A stretch of DNA of 64,000 nt from Bacteroidales bacterium (GCA_015060445.1 SUYL01000002.1:1-64000); one strand, 5' to 3'. Positions 36,715-45,546 are shown, counted from the stretch's first letter. The notes: a model not told the origin generated them from the letters alone. A program made the numbers and translations.

Positions 36715-37416
36715 TTATTCCATGGGGAAACAGAAAAAGACATTATTGAAAAGGGTAGGATCTGTGTTGTTTAGCGGGTGTATTGCTATATATGTTTCCT
36801 CTTTTGTGGAGTTGTTCAAGTTTTCATTGTTGTACTGAATCTCTCCAAGGGCTGTGAGGCCCAAAAGCAATTGGGGGTGAGCCCATTCAAATCTCTTTGA
36901 AAAATTGGAGCGGATATCCTGTAAAACCTTTTCAGAAAGGGTTCTAAGGTGCTTTTCGGTTGCAATGTTCCCTGTGGAACAATGGTTATCCAGCCATGAA
37001 AACCTATATGGGATCTTTTTTTCAGGTTTTGAGAACCCCAACTTTAAGTAGTAACTGTTTAGACTCTGATATGCAGGTCTTTCGAATATGAAATGGTAGT
37101 TTTTACTTCCAAATTCTTTTATTGCTTCAAGGATAATGCCTGCAGCCAATTTCCTCCCTTGTGCTTCCTTGAGTGTTGCCACTCCAAACATATACCATCC
37201 CAATAATTCAGTGCCAGATGAGGAGTCTTTGAACTGCATGGGCATAAACGATGCTACGGAAAGGATTTTATCCCCTTCTTTATGTATATAACTGGTGCAT
37301 AATGGCATTATCCGGGTGAACATTGTTTGGAGATACTCCGTTTCTGTGGTGAACTGTTCCTCCCAGATCCTCCTAATACCTTCAAATTCCTCTCTACTGG
37401 CAACCTTTATTGGCAT
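36715..37416 (-). CDS. GNAT-family N-acetyltransferase
   Basis: 233 residues. The acetyl-CoA-binding part is FGVATLKEAQGRKLAAGIILEAIKEF (the Q-x-x-G/A-x-G/A loop equivalent), followed by FIFERPAYQSLNSYYLKLGF, typical of GNAT motif B. A C-terminal extension of about 90 residues looks unlike standard domains. The substrate is unknown. It starts 8 bp after the threonine aldolase stop, so the two are likely co-transcribed. A parS-like sequence lies inside its coding region. Confidence 0.75.
   Translation of the reverse strand: MPIKVASREEFEGIRRIWEEQFTTETEYLQTMFTRIMPLCTSYIHKEGDKILSVASFMPMQFKDSSSGTELLGWYMFGVATLKEAQGRKLAAGIILEAIKEFGSKNYHFIFERPAYQSLNSYYLKLGFSKPEKKIPYRFSWLDNHCSTGNIATEKHLRTLSEKVLQDIRSNFSKRFEWAHPQLLLGLTALGEIQYNNENLNNSTKEETYIAIHPLNNTDPTLFNNVFFCFPME
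36966..36981. promoter_or_regulatory. Second parS-like site within the GNAT gene
   Basis: TGTTCCCTGTGGAACA matches the parS site at 36622 in 14 of 16 positions, with both changes in the centre. Spacing is 344 bp. Central changes often weaken ParB binding, so function is uncertain. Confidence 0.5.
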
Positions 37417-37424
37417 AATTTGTA

Positions 37425-38510
37425 TCAGTGTCTGGAAATGATCTCCTTTACATCCTTTACAAATTCATCTATATCCTCTTTGGTGGTGTTGAATGAACAC
37501 ATCCACCTTACTTCATTTGTTTGCTCATCCCATACGTAGAAGTAGTGCTTCTTGTGCAGTTCTTCACTGAGCCATTGCGGTATTATGGCAAATACTGCAT
37601 TGCTCTCTACCGGTTTTGATATTTCTACCTCTTTGAGGTTCTTCAAACTCTCTGCAAGGTATTTGGCCATACTGTTGGATTGTCCTGCAAGTTTGAGGTA
37701 TAGGTCATTTGTAAGATATTCGTTGAACTGGGCCGCTATAAAACGGCTTTTTGAATATAATTGTGTTGTCTGTTTCCTCAGGTACTGGAGATTTTTTGCC
37801 GCTTCCATGTTCAGCATGTTCATTGGAATTCCATTGCTGTCGGGAAGAGTATTCTCTGGGCGGTGGAAAATTACCACTGCTTCACCCATCAGCAGGCCAT
37901 TTTTTGTTCCTCCAAATGAAAGTGCATCTACCCCGCAATCTGAGATGAATTCCTTTATTGGAAGTCCAAGGCTTTCTGAGGCGTTTGATATTCTTGAGCC
38001 ATCTACATGGAGGTAGCATCCGTGGCTGTGCATAAGATCTGCCAGTTCCTTTATCTCCTCAGGGGTGTAGAGTGTACCCAATTCTGTAGGTTGTGATATA
38101 GAGAGGATTTTTGGTTGTGCGTGGTGCTGGAATCCAAATCCTGTAAGGCCAGCCTTTACCTGCTGTGGGGTAACTTTCCCGTCTGTGGTCTCCAAAGGGA
38201 TGATTCTGGCAGATGAAATTTTCTCTACTGCACCGCATTCGTCAACATTAATATGGGCAGAGGCCGGTGCAAGAACAGAGTTGTAACTTCTGAGGAATCC
38301 CTGGAGGGCCACTATATTTGCACCAGTGCCGTTGAATACGAAGAATGCTGTACAGTTGCCTCCCAACAGATCCTCCAGTTTGTGCAGGACCTCTTTGGTG
38401 TATTGGTCTTCTCCGTATGCAGTTGCAAATTCATTATTGGCCTCAATTATAGCCTGCATAATTTGAGGATGTACCCCCGAATGGTTGTCGCTGCCAAAAC
38501 TGTGTTTCAT
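37425..38510 (-). CDS. ltaE: Low-specificity L-threonine aldolase/beta-eliminating lyase
   Basis: 361 residues, PLP-dependent fold I. SFGSDNHSGVHPQIMQAI, FFVFNGTGANIVALQG, HVDGSRISNAS and the PLP-lysine in LSFGGTKNGLLMGE. The family cleaves threonine or allo-threonine to glycine and acetaldehyde. Glycine could feed the glycine cleavage system, whose H protein is encoded nearby at 40037. It heads a two-gene leftward unit with the GNAT gene. Confidence 0.88.
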   Translation of the reverse strand: MKHSFGSDNHSGVHPQIMQAIIEANNEFATAYGEDQYTKEVLHKLEDLLGGNCTAFFVFNGTGANIVALQGFLRSYNSVLAPASAHINVDECGAVEKISSARIIPLETTDGKVTPQQVKAGLTGFGFQHHAQPKILSISQPTELGTLYTPEEIKELADLMHSHGCYLHVDGSRISNASESLGLPIKEFISDCGVDALSFGGTKNGLLMGEAVVIFHRPENTLPDSNGIPMNMLNMEAAKNLQYLRKQTTQLYSKSRFIAAQFNEYLTNDLYLKLAGQSNSMAKYLAESLKNLKEVEISKPVESNAVFAIIPQWLSEELHKKHYFYVWDEQTNEVRWMCSFNTTKEDIDEFVKDVKEIISRH

Positions 38511-38553
38511 GGTGTCTAAGATTTGAATTATGGAAAATTTTCTCTTTATGCTA

Positions 38554-38561
38554 CAAATTTA
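38554..38561 (-). promoter_or_regulatory. -7 element of ltaE promoter
   Basis: Reads TAAATTTG on the minus strand (TAnnTTTG), about 44 bp upstream of the ATG. An ATTG lies at about the -33 distance. Confidence 0.5.
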
Positions 38562-38626
38562 TACACTTTGGCCAATTTTCAATAAATTTTATATAATTTT
38601 GGAGTTACACACTTATAAACAGAAAC

Positions 38627-38657
38627 CGCCATTCTTCGGGAATACCCCAGATGGCGG
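38627..38657 (-). terminator. Terminator after the 415-residue secreted protein gene
   Basis: Stem CCGCCAT/ATGGCGG, extended by an imperfect arm, followed on the minus strand by a TTTCTGTTT tract. Confidence 0.6.
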
Positions 38658-38687
38658 TTGCTTTGTATTATTGTATTATTGTCTCTT

Positions 38688-39935
38688 TTAGTACAGTTTC
38701 TTGCTTGCAAGGTTGAGCCTTTTCTTTATTGAACTTTTTCCCTTGAAGTAATATAGTGCAAGGATATTTCCCTTTTCTCCGTAGAATGTGTTGAGTTCCA
38801 GTTCATTATCATTCTCGGGTGTTGGTTGGCACATAGCCAGGGAGTATTGGCCGCTCTCATTGTTGCGTACTACAACAATGGTATTGCTGCATACATTTTG
38901 GAGCATTGTAACTGTGTAGTTTCCAACCCTTTCCTTGTCTTTTCCCTTCTCTGCCAACTCAATGAGGGGAGAATTGTCGGGAATAATGCCAAATGAGATG
39001 CTTTTTGCACCCTGCGGGTTGTTCTTGTACCACCATTGGATGAGTTCCTGAGCGTGGAACCTTTCCTGTTCAAATGGTTTCAGGTCCTCTCTGCCGGCAA
39101 GCGCCCTAACGAGGTAGGTCTGCTGTGGAGTTGCCATAATTCCTCCCTGTGCAGAATCCATGGAACTGCCGTAGAGGATATTGCCATCTTTTTTTCCACT
39201 GAAGAGGACATTGTAGATGGAGTTGTCGGCCATTGAGTAGAGGTTCAATGCAAGTTCACAGTCGTTGTTTGCAATTCTGCTCCTGCTGTCCCTGCTGTTG
39301 CTGCTGTTGGTGTATCCAAAGTAAAGGTGTTGTGAGCCGTTGATTGTTACGGCTTTAATGTCATTTTCAATGGTGAAGAGATCAAGTGCTGTGTCGTTGG
39401 TGTATATCTGCTCTTCAATGGATGCAATTTGCGTCCATGCTCCGTTGCTGTGCTGCAGCACTACAAGGGTGTAGTTTGTGCTGTTAGGGGCGGGTAGGAG
39501 TATAATGGCGACATGTTCCCTGTTGAGGCTCTTTATCCCTTTGGCTGCCGCTATGGACTCTTTCCTGAATCCTGCAGCCAATGCAGCCTCCATTGCTTGA
39601 GTGTCTGTTATTGAACTGGTATTCAACTGCTCAATCTTATTGTTGGCGGCTTGTGTGAAATATGATTCCGGATTCTCCGCCACAAATGAGATATACCCTT
39701 CCACATCATTTGGCTCTATGTTTGAGAATACAATGGAGTCTCTCAATCTGGTAATTTTGGGAGCATATGTTGAGTTGGGGAACTTTGCAAGGAATTTGTT
39801 GGCACTTTTCAAGTCCTGTTTTGCAAGTGCGGTATTGTACAATTTGGTTTCCGCCTTACTCTGGGCCTGCACTGCTGCAGGGAACATGACAGCAGCGGCA
39901 GCAAGGGCCATTATTGAATTTCTTCTTATTTTCAT
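38688..39935 (-). CDS. Secreted protein of unknown function
   Basis: 415 residues from ATG 39935. This start gives a good signal peptide, MKIRRNSIMALAAAAVMFPAAVQAQ, whereas the frame open to 40022 does not. The first 150 residues are helical and contain a TPR-like ALAKQDLKSANKFLAKFPNSTYAPKI. Later parts are beta-rich with repeated blade-like stretches (VAIILLPAPNSTNYTLVVLQHSNGAWTQIASIE, YNVLFSGKKDGNILYGS). This combination suggests a periplasmic protein with a beta-propeller-like region. I do not recognise a named family. Confidence 0.72.
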   Translation of the reverse strand: MKIRRNSIMALAAAAVMFPAAVQAQSKAETKLYNTALAKQDLKSANKFLAKFPNSTYAPKITRLRDSIVFSNIEPNDVEGYISFVAENPESYFTQAANNKIEQLNTSSITDTQAMEAALAAGFRKESIAAAKGIKSLNREHVAIILLPAPNSTNYTLVVLQHSNGAWTQIASIEEQIYTNDTALDLFTIENDIKAVTINGSQHLYFGYTNSSNSRDSRSRIANNDCELALNLYSMADNSIYNVLFSGKKDGNILYGSSMDSAQGGIMATPQQTYLVRALAGREDLKPFEQERFHAQELIQWWYKNNPQGAKSISFGIIPDNSPLIELAEKGKDKERVGNYTVTMLQNVCSNTIVVVRNNESGQYSLAMCQPTPENDNELELNTFYGEKGNILALYYFKGKSSIKKRLNLASKKLY

Positions 39936-40036
39936 GATGTCTTTATTGTTAGGTGTGCAAAGATACAACACAAATGGTGCCAAACAAAAGAAGCCGGCAC
40001 ATGAGTACCAGCTTCCCGACAATTATCTTGTGATGT

Positions 40037-40414
40037 TTATTTGCACTCAGCCTCGTATGCAGCAGCATCCAAAAGGTCATCGTACTCAGCAGGATTGCTC
40101 ATCTCAACTTTGATCATCCAGCCTGCGCCGTATGGATCTGTGTTTACTGACTCAGGAGCACCCTCAAGGTCTGCGTTAACCTCAATAACTTTACCTGAAA
40201 CTGGCATAAGACCGTCAGCCACAGTTTTTACAGCCTCAATTGCGCCGAAAACCTCACCTGCTGCAAGATCCTCACCCTCTGTCTGGATGTCAACAAAAAC
40301 GATGTCACCCAACTGGCTCTGAGCAAAGTCAGTAATACCGATTGTAGCAATATTGCCATCTACTTTAACCCACTCGTGGTCTTTAGAGTACTTTAGATTT
40401 GTAGGAGTATTCAT
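40037..40414 (-). CDS. gcvH: Glycine cleavage system H protein
   Basis: 125 residues, the normal length. The lipoylation site is Lys63 in [31 protein letters not shown] at the N-terminus and the acidic C-terminus are typical. GcvH shuttles the aminomethyl group between the P, T and L proteins, none of which are adjacent here. A TACATTTG -7 box lies at 40446-40453 on the minus strand. Confidence 0.96.
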   Translation of the reverse strand: MNTPTNLKYSKDHEWVKVDGNIATIGITDFAQSQLGDIVFVDIQTEGEDLAAGEVFGAIEAVKTVADGLMPVSGKVIEVNADLEGAPESVNTDPYGAGWMIKVEMSNPAEYDDLLDAAAYEAECK

Positions 40415-40445
40415 AGTGTATTGATTTTTTATTAATGATTTTGTA

Positions 40446-40453
40446 CAAATGTA
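40446..40453 (-). promoter_or_regulatory. -7 element of gcvH promoter
   Basis: Reads TACATTTG on the minus strand, 32 bp upstream of the gcvH start codon. It lies just before the ruvA stop. Confidence 0.5.
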
Positions 40454-40468
40454 TTAAAAAAAATGATA

Positions 40469-41059
40469 TTACAGCCTTTTTAGGGAGAATTTTATAAGTT
40501 CTTCCAGAGTGCATTCGGGTTTTTCCCTGTACACCGCTTTTACAGCCTTTTCTGCAGCGGCTTTGGCAAAGCCCAGCATTACAAGGGCAGAGAGGGCCTC
40601 ATCCATATTGGTAGTGACTGTCTCCTGGGCAAAAATTGCAGCGGTATTTTCTTCTCCGCCCTTGGCAATTTTGTCTTTAAGGTCTATTATTACCCTTTGG
40701 GCAGTCTTGAGCCCTATCCCCTTTATGCTCTTTATCCTGTTTACGTCTCCGGTTATTATGGCATTGCGGATCTCTGTGCAGTTCATTGAGGAGAGCATCA
40801 TGCGTGCGGTATTGGGGCCTATGCCGTTCACCTCTATGAGCATTCGGAATATGTTCCTTTCCTCTCTGGTTGCAAATCCGTACCACAGTTCCACATCTTC
40901 CCTCAGATGGTGGTGTATGTAGAGCATTACATCATGCAGGGATTGTATCTCTGTGAATGTTTGCAGTGAAATCTGCAACTCGTATCCTATTCCGTTGTTC
41001 TCTATTACAGCCTGGGTGGGGGTGATTTCCACCAGTTCACCCTTAATATAAGTGTGCAT
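40469..41059 (-). CDS. ruvA: Holliday junction branch-migration protein RuvA
   Basis: 196 residues from ATG 41059 (MHTYIKGELVEI, the family start; an upstream in-frame ATG at 41077 is less likely). The N-terminal OB fold is followed by two helix-hairpin-helix motifs: MLIEVNGIGPNTARMML and IKSIKGIGLKTAQRVIIDLKDK. The C-terminal RuvB-contacting domain has EALSALVMLGFAKAAAEKAV. RuvA binds four-way junctions and loads RuvB, which is encoded 23 kb away at 17097. Confidence 0.95.
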   Translation of the reverse strand: MHTYIKGELVEITPTQAVIENNGIGYELQISLQTFTEIQSLHDVMLYIHHHLREDVELWYGFATREERNIFRMLIEVNGIGPNTARMMLSSMNCTEIRNAIITGDVNRIKSIKGIGLKTAQRVIIDLKDKIAKGGEENTAAIFAQETVTTNMDEALSALVMLGFAKAAAEKAVKAVYREKPECTLEELIKFSLKRL

Positions 41060-41074
41060 ACCTAAATTTTTATA

Positions 41075-41103
41075 CAAAAATAGTGATAAGTTTTGTAATT
41101 TTG
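41075..41103. promoter_or_regulatory. Divergent -7 elements for ruvA and sufS
   Basis: CAAAAATA at 41075-41082 reads TATTTTTG towards ruvA. TAATTTTG at 41096-41103 points to sufS. Both match TAnnTTTG and are 15-20 bp from the start codons. Confidence 0.5.
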
Positions 41104-41122
41104 CGTGTTTAATATGTATAGT

Positions 41123-42454
41123 ATGAATCCAATAGAAGAAATAAGGGGCCAGTTTCCCGCATTGGGGCAGAGTGTATGGGGCAAACCGTTGGTGTATCTG
41201 GATAACGGTGCCACTTCACAGAAACCGCAGTGTGTGATTGATCTGGTAAACAGGATGCATTGTGGGGCCAATGCCAACGTGCACCGTGCTATGCATAAAC
41301 TGAGTGATGATGCTACCGCTTTGTATGAGGGGGCAAGGGAGAAGGTGAGGGAGTTCATAAATGCCCCTGCCAGGGAGAACATCATCTTTACCAGCGGTAC
41401 CACCGCATCTGTAAATCTTGTTGCAAGCAGTTTTTGCAGGAAGTTCCTGGGAGAGGGGGATGAGATTATAATATCGGGAGACTCACACCATTCAAATATT
41501 GTCCCTTGGCAGATGGCTTGCCAGGCGGCAGGGGCCTCAATTAAGGTGATTCCGGTGCTGGAGAACGGCATGTGGGATATGGAGGCTTTCAGAGGACTGC
41601 TGGGCAGCAGGGTTAAGATAATTGCTGTAGAGCATATCTCCAATGTGCTGGGAATAGTGAATCCTATAAAGGAGGTCATTGATCTTGCCCATGCGCAGGG
41701 GATTCCGGTGCTGGTTGACGGTGCCCAGGGTATTGTACATTGCAAGGTGGATGTGCAGGAGTTGGATTGTGATTTCTATGCCTTCTCGGGGCACAAGATA
41801 TATGCCGCTACAGGTTCCGGTGTGCTTTATGGAAAGCAGCAGTTGCTGGAGCAGATGCCTCCGTATATGGGGGGAGGCGATATGGTGGATACAGTTACCT
41901 TTGAGAAGACAACATACGCACCGCTGCCGCTCAAGTTTGAGGCGGGTACTCCAAATTTCATTGCCCAGGCTTCCCTGGCTCCGGCGTTGGAGTTTGCGCA
42001 GGGCTTGAGGGAAGGGGAGATTGCCCGGGTAATTGAAGAGCAGGAGTGTGCAATAGTGGAGTATTTGAGAAGTGCTCTGCAGGAGATTGAAGGATGTACG
42101 ATTTACGGATTGCCGCCGGAAGATGGATATGCCGCAGGTTTGGACGCAGGTTTGGCCCGGACGGCTGAATTGGGTGCATCAGGGGAATTAGGCGAACCAG
42201 CAAGATTTGGCGAGCCGGGGAGCAAGATTCCGCTGTTCTCGTTCAATATCCAGGGGTGTTTCCCTTCTGATCTGGCGCAATTGCTCGACAAGATGGGTGT
42301 TGCAGTGCGTACCGGACTTATGTGCTGTGAGCCGCTGATGACCCGTTTCGGGGTAACCAGCATGGTGAGGGTATCATTCCTGCCGTACAATACCTTGGAT
42401 GAGGCAAAATACTTCATTGCAAGTTTGAAGAGGGCAGTGAGGATGCTGAGGTAG
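41123..42454 (+). CDS. sufS: Cysteine desulfurase SufS
   Basis: 443 residues from ATG 41123 (MNPIEEIRGQFPAL); a GTG at 41105 and an ATG at 41114 are in frame. KPLVYLDNGATSQKP, SHHSNIVPWQ, the PLP-Lys in FSGHKIYAATGSGVLYG and the persulfide Cys in RTGLMCCEPLMTRFGV identify SufS. It takes sulfur from cysteine for Fe-S assembly and passes it to SufE, encoded next. Between residues about 330 and 370 it carries a Gly/Ala/Leu-rich low-complexity insertion (GLDAGLARTAELGASGELGE), placed just before the conserved PLFSFNIQG strand and not expected in the family. Confidence 0.93.
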   Translation: MNPIEEIRGQFPALGQSVWGKPLVYLDNGATSQKPQCVIDLVNRMHCGANANVHRAMHKLSDDATALYEGAREKVREFINAPARENIIFTSGTTASVNLVASSFCRKFLGEGDEIIISGDSHHSNIVPWQMACQAAGASIKVIPVLENGMWDMEAFRGLLGSRVKIIAVEHISNVLGIVNPIKEVIDLAHAQGIPVLVDGAQGIVHCKVDVQELDCDFYAFSGHKIYAATGSGVLYGKQQLLEQMPPYMGGGDMVDTVTFEKTTYAPLPLKFEAGTPNFIAQASLAPALEFAQGLREGEIARVIEEQECAIVEYLRSALQEIEGCTIYGLPPEDGYAAGLDAGLARTAELGASGELGEPARFGEPGSKIPLFSFNIQGCFPSDLAQLLDKMGVAVRTGLMCCEPLMTRFGVTSMVRVSFLPYNTLDEAKYFIASLKRAVRMLR

Positions 42455-42484
42455 GTCTTCCCGACAGGTGGCATCCCGAAAGGT

Positions 42485-42674
42485 CAGATGTCATGGGATG
42501 GCCCGAATTTGTGACAAATGGCGGCGCTGAGGGGGCAGATGTCATGGGATGGCCCGGAAATGTGACATATGGTGGTGCTGAGGGGGCATTTGTCATGGGA
42601 TAGCCCGAATTTGTGACAAATGATTGTCGGGAAGGGGGGGATGTCACGGAAACAAGGGAATTTGTGACATTTGG
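42485..42674 (+). repeat. REP-like hairpin array between sufS and sufE
   Basis: Units start at 42485, 42536 and 42587 (period 51 bp), with a degenerate fourth at 42641. Each has an inverted repeat of the form CATTTGTCA...TGACAAATG with a loop GGGATRGCCCG, then GCTGAGGGGG. Stem ends (TTTGTCA/TGACAAA), period and G-rich linker match the arrays around the RAYT gene at 27-29 kb, so this is probably a diverged branch of the same family. It lies in the gap of the suf gene cluster. Confidence 0.8.
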
Positions 42675-42698
42675 AACGGAATAAAATTTTGAAGAATT

Positions 42699-43112
42699 AT
42701 GACAATAAAGGAAATTGAGAGGGAAATTGTAGATGAGTTTGCAATTTTTACCGACTGGATGGACAAGTATGAGTATATCATTGAGTTGGGGAAAGGGGTT
42801 CCGGCCATTGATGAGAGGGACAAGACAGAGGAGAACCTCATTAAGGGGTGCCAGAGCAGGGTGTGGCTCAGTTGCAGGATTGAGGACGGCAAACTTTATT
42901 TTGCGGCAGATTCGGATGCAATCATTACCAAAGGAATCATTTCGTTGCTCATTAGGGTTTACAACGGGCAGACTCCGGCAGATATTCTTGCCGGTGACCT
43001 TGAGTTCATTGGGCAGATAGGGCTTCAGGAGAATTTGTCTCCAACCAGGGCAAACGGGTTGGTTTCCATGATTAAACAGATTAAAATCTACGCTATGGCG
43101 TACAACAAATAG
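42699..43112 (+). CDS. sufE: Sulfur acceptor protein SufE
   Basis: 137 residues. The sulfur-accepting Cys51 lies in NLIKGCQSRVWLS. ADSDAIITKGIISLLIRVYNGQTPADIL and LSPTRANGLVSMIKQIKIYA complete the SufE fold. It receives persulfide from SufS and delivers it to the SufBCD scaffold, not encoded here. The gene is separated from sufS by the REP-like array. Confidence 0.95.
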   Translation: MTIKEIEREIVDEFAIFTDWMDKYEYIIELGKGVPAIDERDKTEENLIKGCQSRVWLSCRIEDGKLYFAADSDAIITKGIISLLIRVYNGQTPADILAGDLEFIGQIGLQENLSPTRANGLVSMIKQIKIYAMAYNK

Positions 43113-43119
43113 AGAGAGT

Positions 43120-43434
43120 ATGAAGAGCAAGGAGAGTGTTTTGAGGGATGTTGTAAGGGCTCTGAGGATGGTTTATGATCCGGAGATTCCTGTTAACATC
43201 TATGATTTGGGGCTTATTTATGACCTTAAGATTGATGATGACCACAAGGTGTTCATTGAGATGACCCTTACCGCTCCTAACTGCCCTATGGCAGACCAGT
43301 TGGTGGAGGATGTGCATGATGCGGTGAAGGATACACCGGGGGTGACTGATGTGGCTGTAAAACTGGTATTTGAGCCGGAGTGGGACAAGAGCCGCATGAG
43401 CGAGGAGGCTATGCTTGAACTTGGACTTTTATAA
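43120..43434 (+). CDS. DUF59/MIP18-family Fe-S assembly factor (SufT-like)
   Basis: 104 residues. VYDPEIPVNIYDLGLIYDLKI and MTLTAPNCPMADQLVEDVHDAV are the conserved DUF59 motifs. The Cys in PNCPM is the conserved reactive one. These proteins help maturation of Fe-S proteins. Its start lies 7 bp after sufE, which supports that role. Confidence 0.92.
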   Translation: MKSKESVLRDVVRALRMVYDPEIPVNIYDLGLIYDLKIDDDHKVFIEMTLTAPNCPMADQLVEDVHDAVKDTPGVTDVAVKLVFEPEWDKSRMSEEAMLELGLL

Positions 43435-43443
43435 ACTATACAG

Positions 43444-43968
43444 ATGAACAGAGTATATCTTCTTTTGGGTAGCAATATGGGCGACAGGCAGGCTATGCTG
43501 GATTCTGCCAACCTGGAACTTATAGATGCCCTTCTTCCCGATTATCTTGAGGTGGCTTCGCTGGGGGATGCCGTAAATACCTCACAGGTGCTGGAGACAG
43601 AGCCTTGGGGGTTTGATGCACCGCAGAAGTTCCTCAACCAGAGTTTCTGCTGTCTTACTGAACTGGAGCCGCGCCAGGTGCTGGAGGCTTGCCAGAGGAT
43701 TGAGACAGAGTTGGGAAGGGTGCGTACTGCGCCGCGTTTCAATGAAGCGGGTGAGAGGATATATGAGAGTAGGGTGATTGATATAGATATTCTGGCTTTT
43801 GAGAGGGGTAATGGAGGTGTTTGGGAGGCTGTTGAGGTTAGTGAGCCGGATCTGGTGATACCTCATCCCCAGTTGCAGAGCAGGGATTTTGCCCGCAGGC
43901 TTTATGTTGAGGTGAGGGAGGCCATGGCACCAAAAAATGTCGGGAAGAAAAAAATTAACAAAAAATAA
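43444..43968 (+). CDS. folK: 2-amino-4-hydroxy-6-hydroxymethyldihydropteridine pyrophosphokinase
   Basis: 174 residues. YLLLGSNMGDRQAMLDSA at the N-terminus, TSQVLETEPWGFDAPQKFLNQ, ELGRVRTAPRFNEAGERIYESRVIDIDIL with the catalytic Asp pair, and PHPQLQSRDF. HPPK transfers pyrophosphate from ATP in folate synthesis. It is 9 bp after the DUF59 gene and 11 bp before glyS, so it is part of the same run. Confidence 0.95.
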   Translation: MNRVYLLLGSNMGDRQAMLDSANLELIDALLPDYLEVASLGDAVNTSQVLETEPWGFDAPQKFLNQSFCCLTELEPRQVLEACQRIETELGRVRTAPRFNEAGERIYESRVIDIDILAFERGNGGVWEAVEVSEPDLVIPHPQLQSRDFARRLYVEVREAMAPKNVGKKKINKK

Positions 43969-43979
43969 TTAATAGAGTT

Positions 43980-45521
43980 ATGACACAGGAAGACCTATTT
44001 AAAAATTTGATTGCCCATACCAAAGAGTACGGGTATATTTTCCCTTCTAGTGAGATTTATGACGGTTTGGGAGCGGTTTATGATTATGGACAGTTGGGAA
44101 GCGAGTTGAAGAACAACATCAAGAAGTATTGGTGGGAGTCTATGGTAAGACTCAACGAGAATATTGTGGGTATTGATTCTGCTATCTTTATGCATCCTAG
44201 AATCTGGGAGGCATCGGGCCACGTTGGTGCTTTCAATGATCCGCTGATTGACAATAAGGATTCAAAGAAGAGATACCGTGCAGATGTGCTTCTTGAGGAT
44301 TACATTGCGAAACTTGAGGAGAAGATCAACAAGGATGTTGAGAAGGGGCGCAAGAAATTTGGTGAGGCTTTTGATGAGGCCCAGTTCAGGGCTACCAACC
44401 CTAATGTTTTGAGGAATGCCAGGAAGATTGAGGAGTGCAAGGAGAGGATGGTTGCAGCGCTTAATGCAAACGATCTTGATGCATTGAAACAGTTGATTTT
44501 GGATTGCGAGATTGTATGTCCTATTTCAGGTACCAAGAACTGGACAGATGTAAGGCAGTTCAACCTTATGTTCAGCACCCAGTTGGGAAGCGTATCGGGT
44601 GAGAGCGGTACAATTTACCTCAGACCTGAGACAGCACAGGGTATTTTTGTTAACTACCTTAATGTTCAGAAGACAGGCCGCATGAAACTTCCGTTCGGTA
44701 TTGCACAGATTGGTAAGGCCTTCAGAAACGAAATTGTTGCAAGACAGTTCATTTTCCGTATGAGGGAGTTCGAGCAGATGGAGATGCAGTTCTTTGTTCA
44801 GCCGGGCCAGGAGTTGGAATGGTTTGCAAAATGGAAGGAGACCCGCCTGAAATGGCATCTTGCCCTTGGTATGGGTGAGGAGAACTACCGTTACCACGAC
44901 CACGACAAACTTGCACACTATGCAAATGCCGCTACCGACATTGAGTTCAACTTCCCATTCGGATTCAAGGAACTTGAGGGTATCCACTCCCGTACAGACT
45001 TTGACCTTGGCCGTCATCAGGAGTACTCAGGTAAGAAATTGCAGTACTTCGATCCTGAGAAGGGTGAGAGTTATGTTCCTTATGTGATTGAGACCTCAAT
45101 TGGTGTAGACAGAACTGTACTTGCAGTGTTGTCGGGAGCATACAGGGAGGAGAAACTTGAGAACGGTGAGGAGAGGGTAGTGCTTAAATTGCACCCTGCT
45201 CTTGCCCCTGTGAAACTTGCAGTTCTTCCTTTGGTGAAGAAAGACGGCCTTCCTGAGTTGGCAAGGGAGATTATGGCTGAGTTGAAGTTGGACTTCAACT
45301 GCCAGTACGACGAGAAAGACTCAATAGGAAAACGTTACCGCCGTCAGGATGCAATTGGTACACCTTTGTGCATTACAGTTGACCATCAGTCTTTGGAGGA
45401 TAAATGTGTTACCTTGCGCGACCGTGACACCATGCAGCAGGAGAGGATTCCAATTGCTGAGTTGTACAAGAGGGTTGACGAGAAGGTTAACATGAGGACA
45501 CTGCTCAAGCAGTTGATGTAA
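43980..45521 (+). CDS. glyS: Glycyl-tRNA synthetase, single-chain alpha2 type
   Basis: 513 residues of the class II, eukaryote-like homodimeric form, not the GlyQ/GlyS tetramer. Motif 1 region GLGAVYDYGQLGSELKNNIKKYWW, motif 2 GKAFRNEIVARQFIFRMREFEQMEMQFF and motif 3 SIGVDRTVLAVLSGAY, followed by an anticodon-binding domain (APVKLAVLPLVKKDGLPELAREI). It charges tRNA-Gly. Codon use is more biased than in its neighbours, as expected for a well expressed enzyme. Confidence 0.96.
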   Translation: MTQEDLFKNLIAHTKEYGYIFPSSEIYDGLGAVYDYGQLGSELKNNIKKYWWESMVRLNENIVGIDSAIFMHPRIWEASGHVGAFNDPLIDNKDSKKRYRADVLLEDYIAKLEEKINKDVEKGRKKFGEAFDEAQFRATNPNVLRNARKIEECKERMVAALNANDLDALKQLILDCEIVCPISGTKNWTDVRQFNLMFSTQLGSVSGESGTIYLRPETAQGIFVNYLNVQKTGRMKLPFGIAQIGKAFRNEIVARQFIFRMREFEQMEMQFFVQPGQELEWFAKWKETRLKWHLALGMGEENYRYHDHDKLAHYANAATDIEFNFPFGFKELEGIHSRTDFDLGRHQEYSGKKLQYFDPEKGESYVPYVIETSIGVDRTVLAVLSGAYREEKLENGEERVVLKLHPALAPVKLAVLPLVKKDGLPELAREIMAELKLDFNCQYDEKDSIGKRYRRQDAIGTPLCITVDHQSLEDKCVTLRDRDTMQQERIPIAELYKRVDEKVNMRTLLKQLM

Positions 45522-45546
45522 TGTTTTCCCGACAGATATGGAAAAT

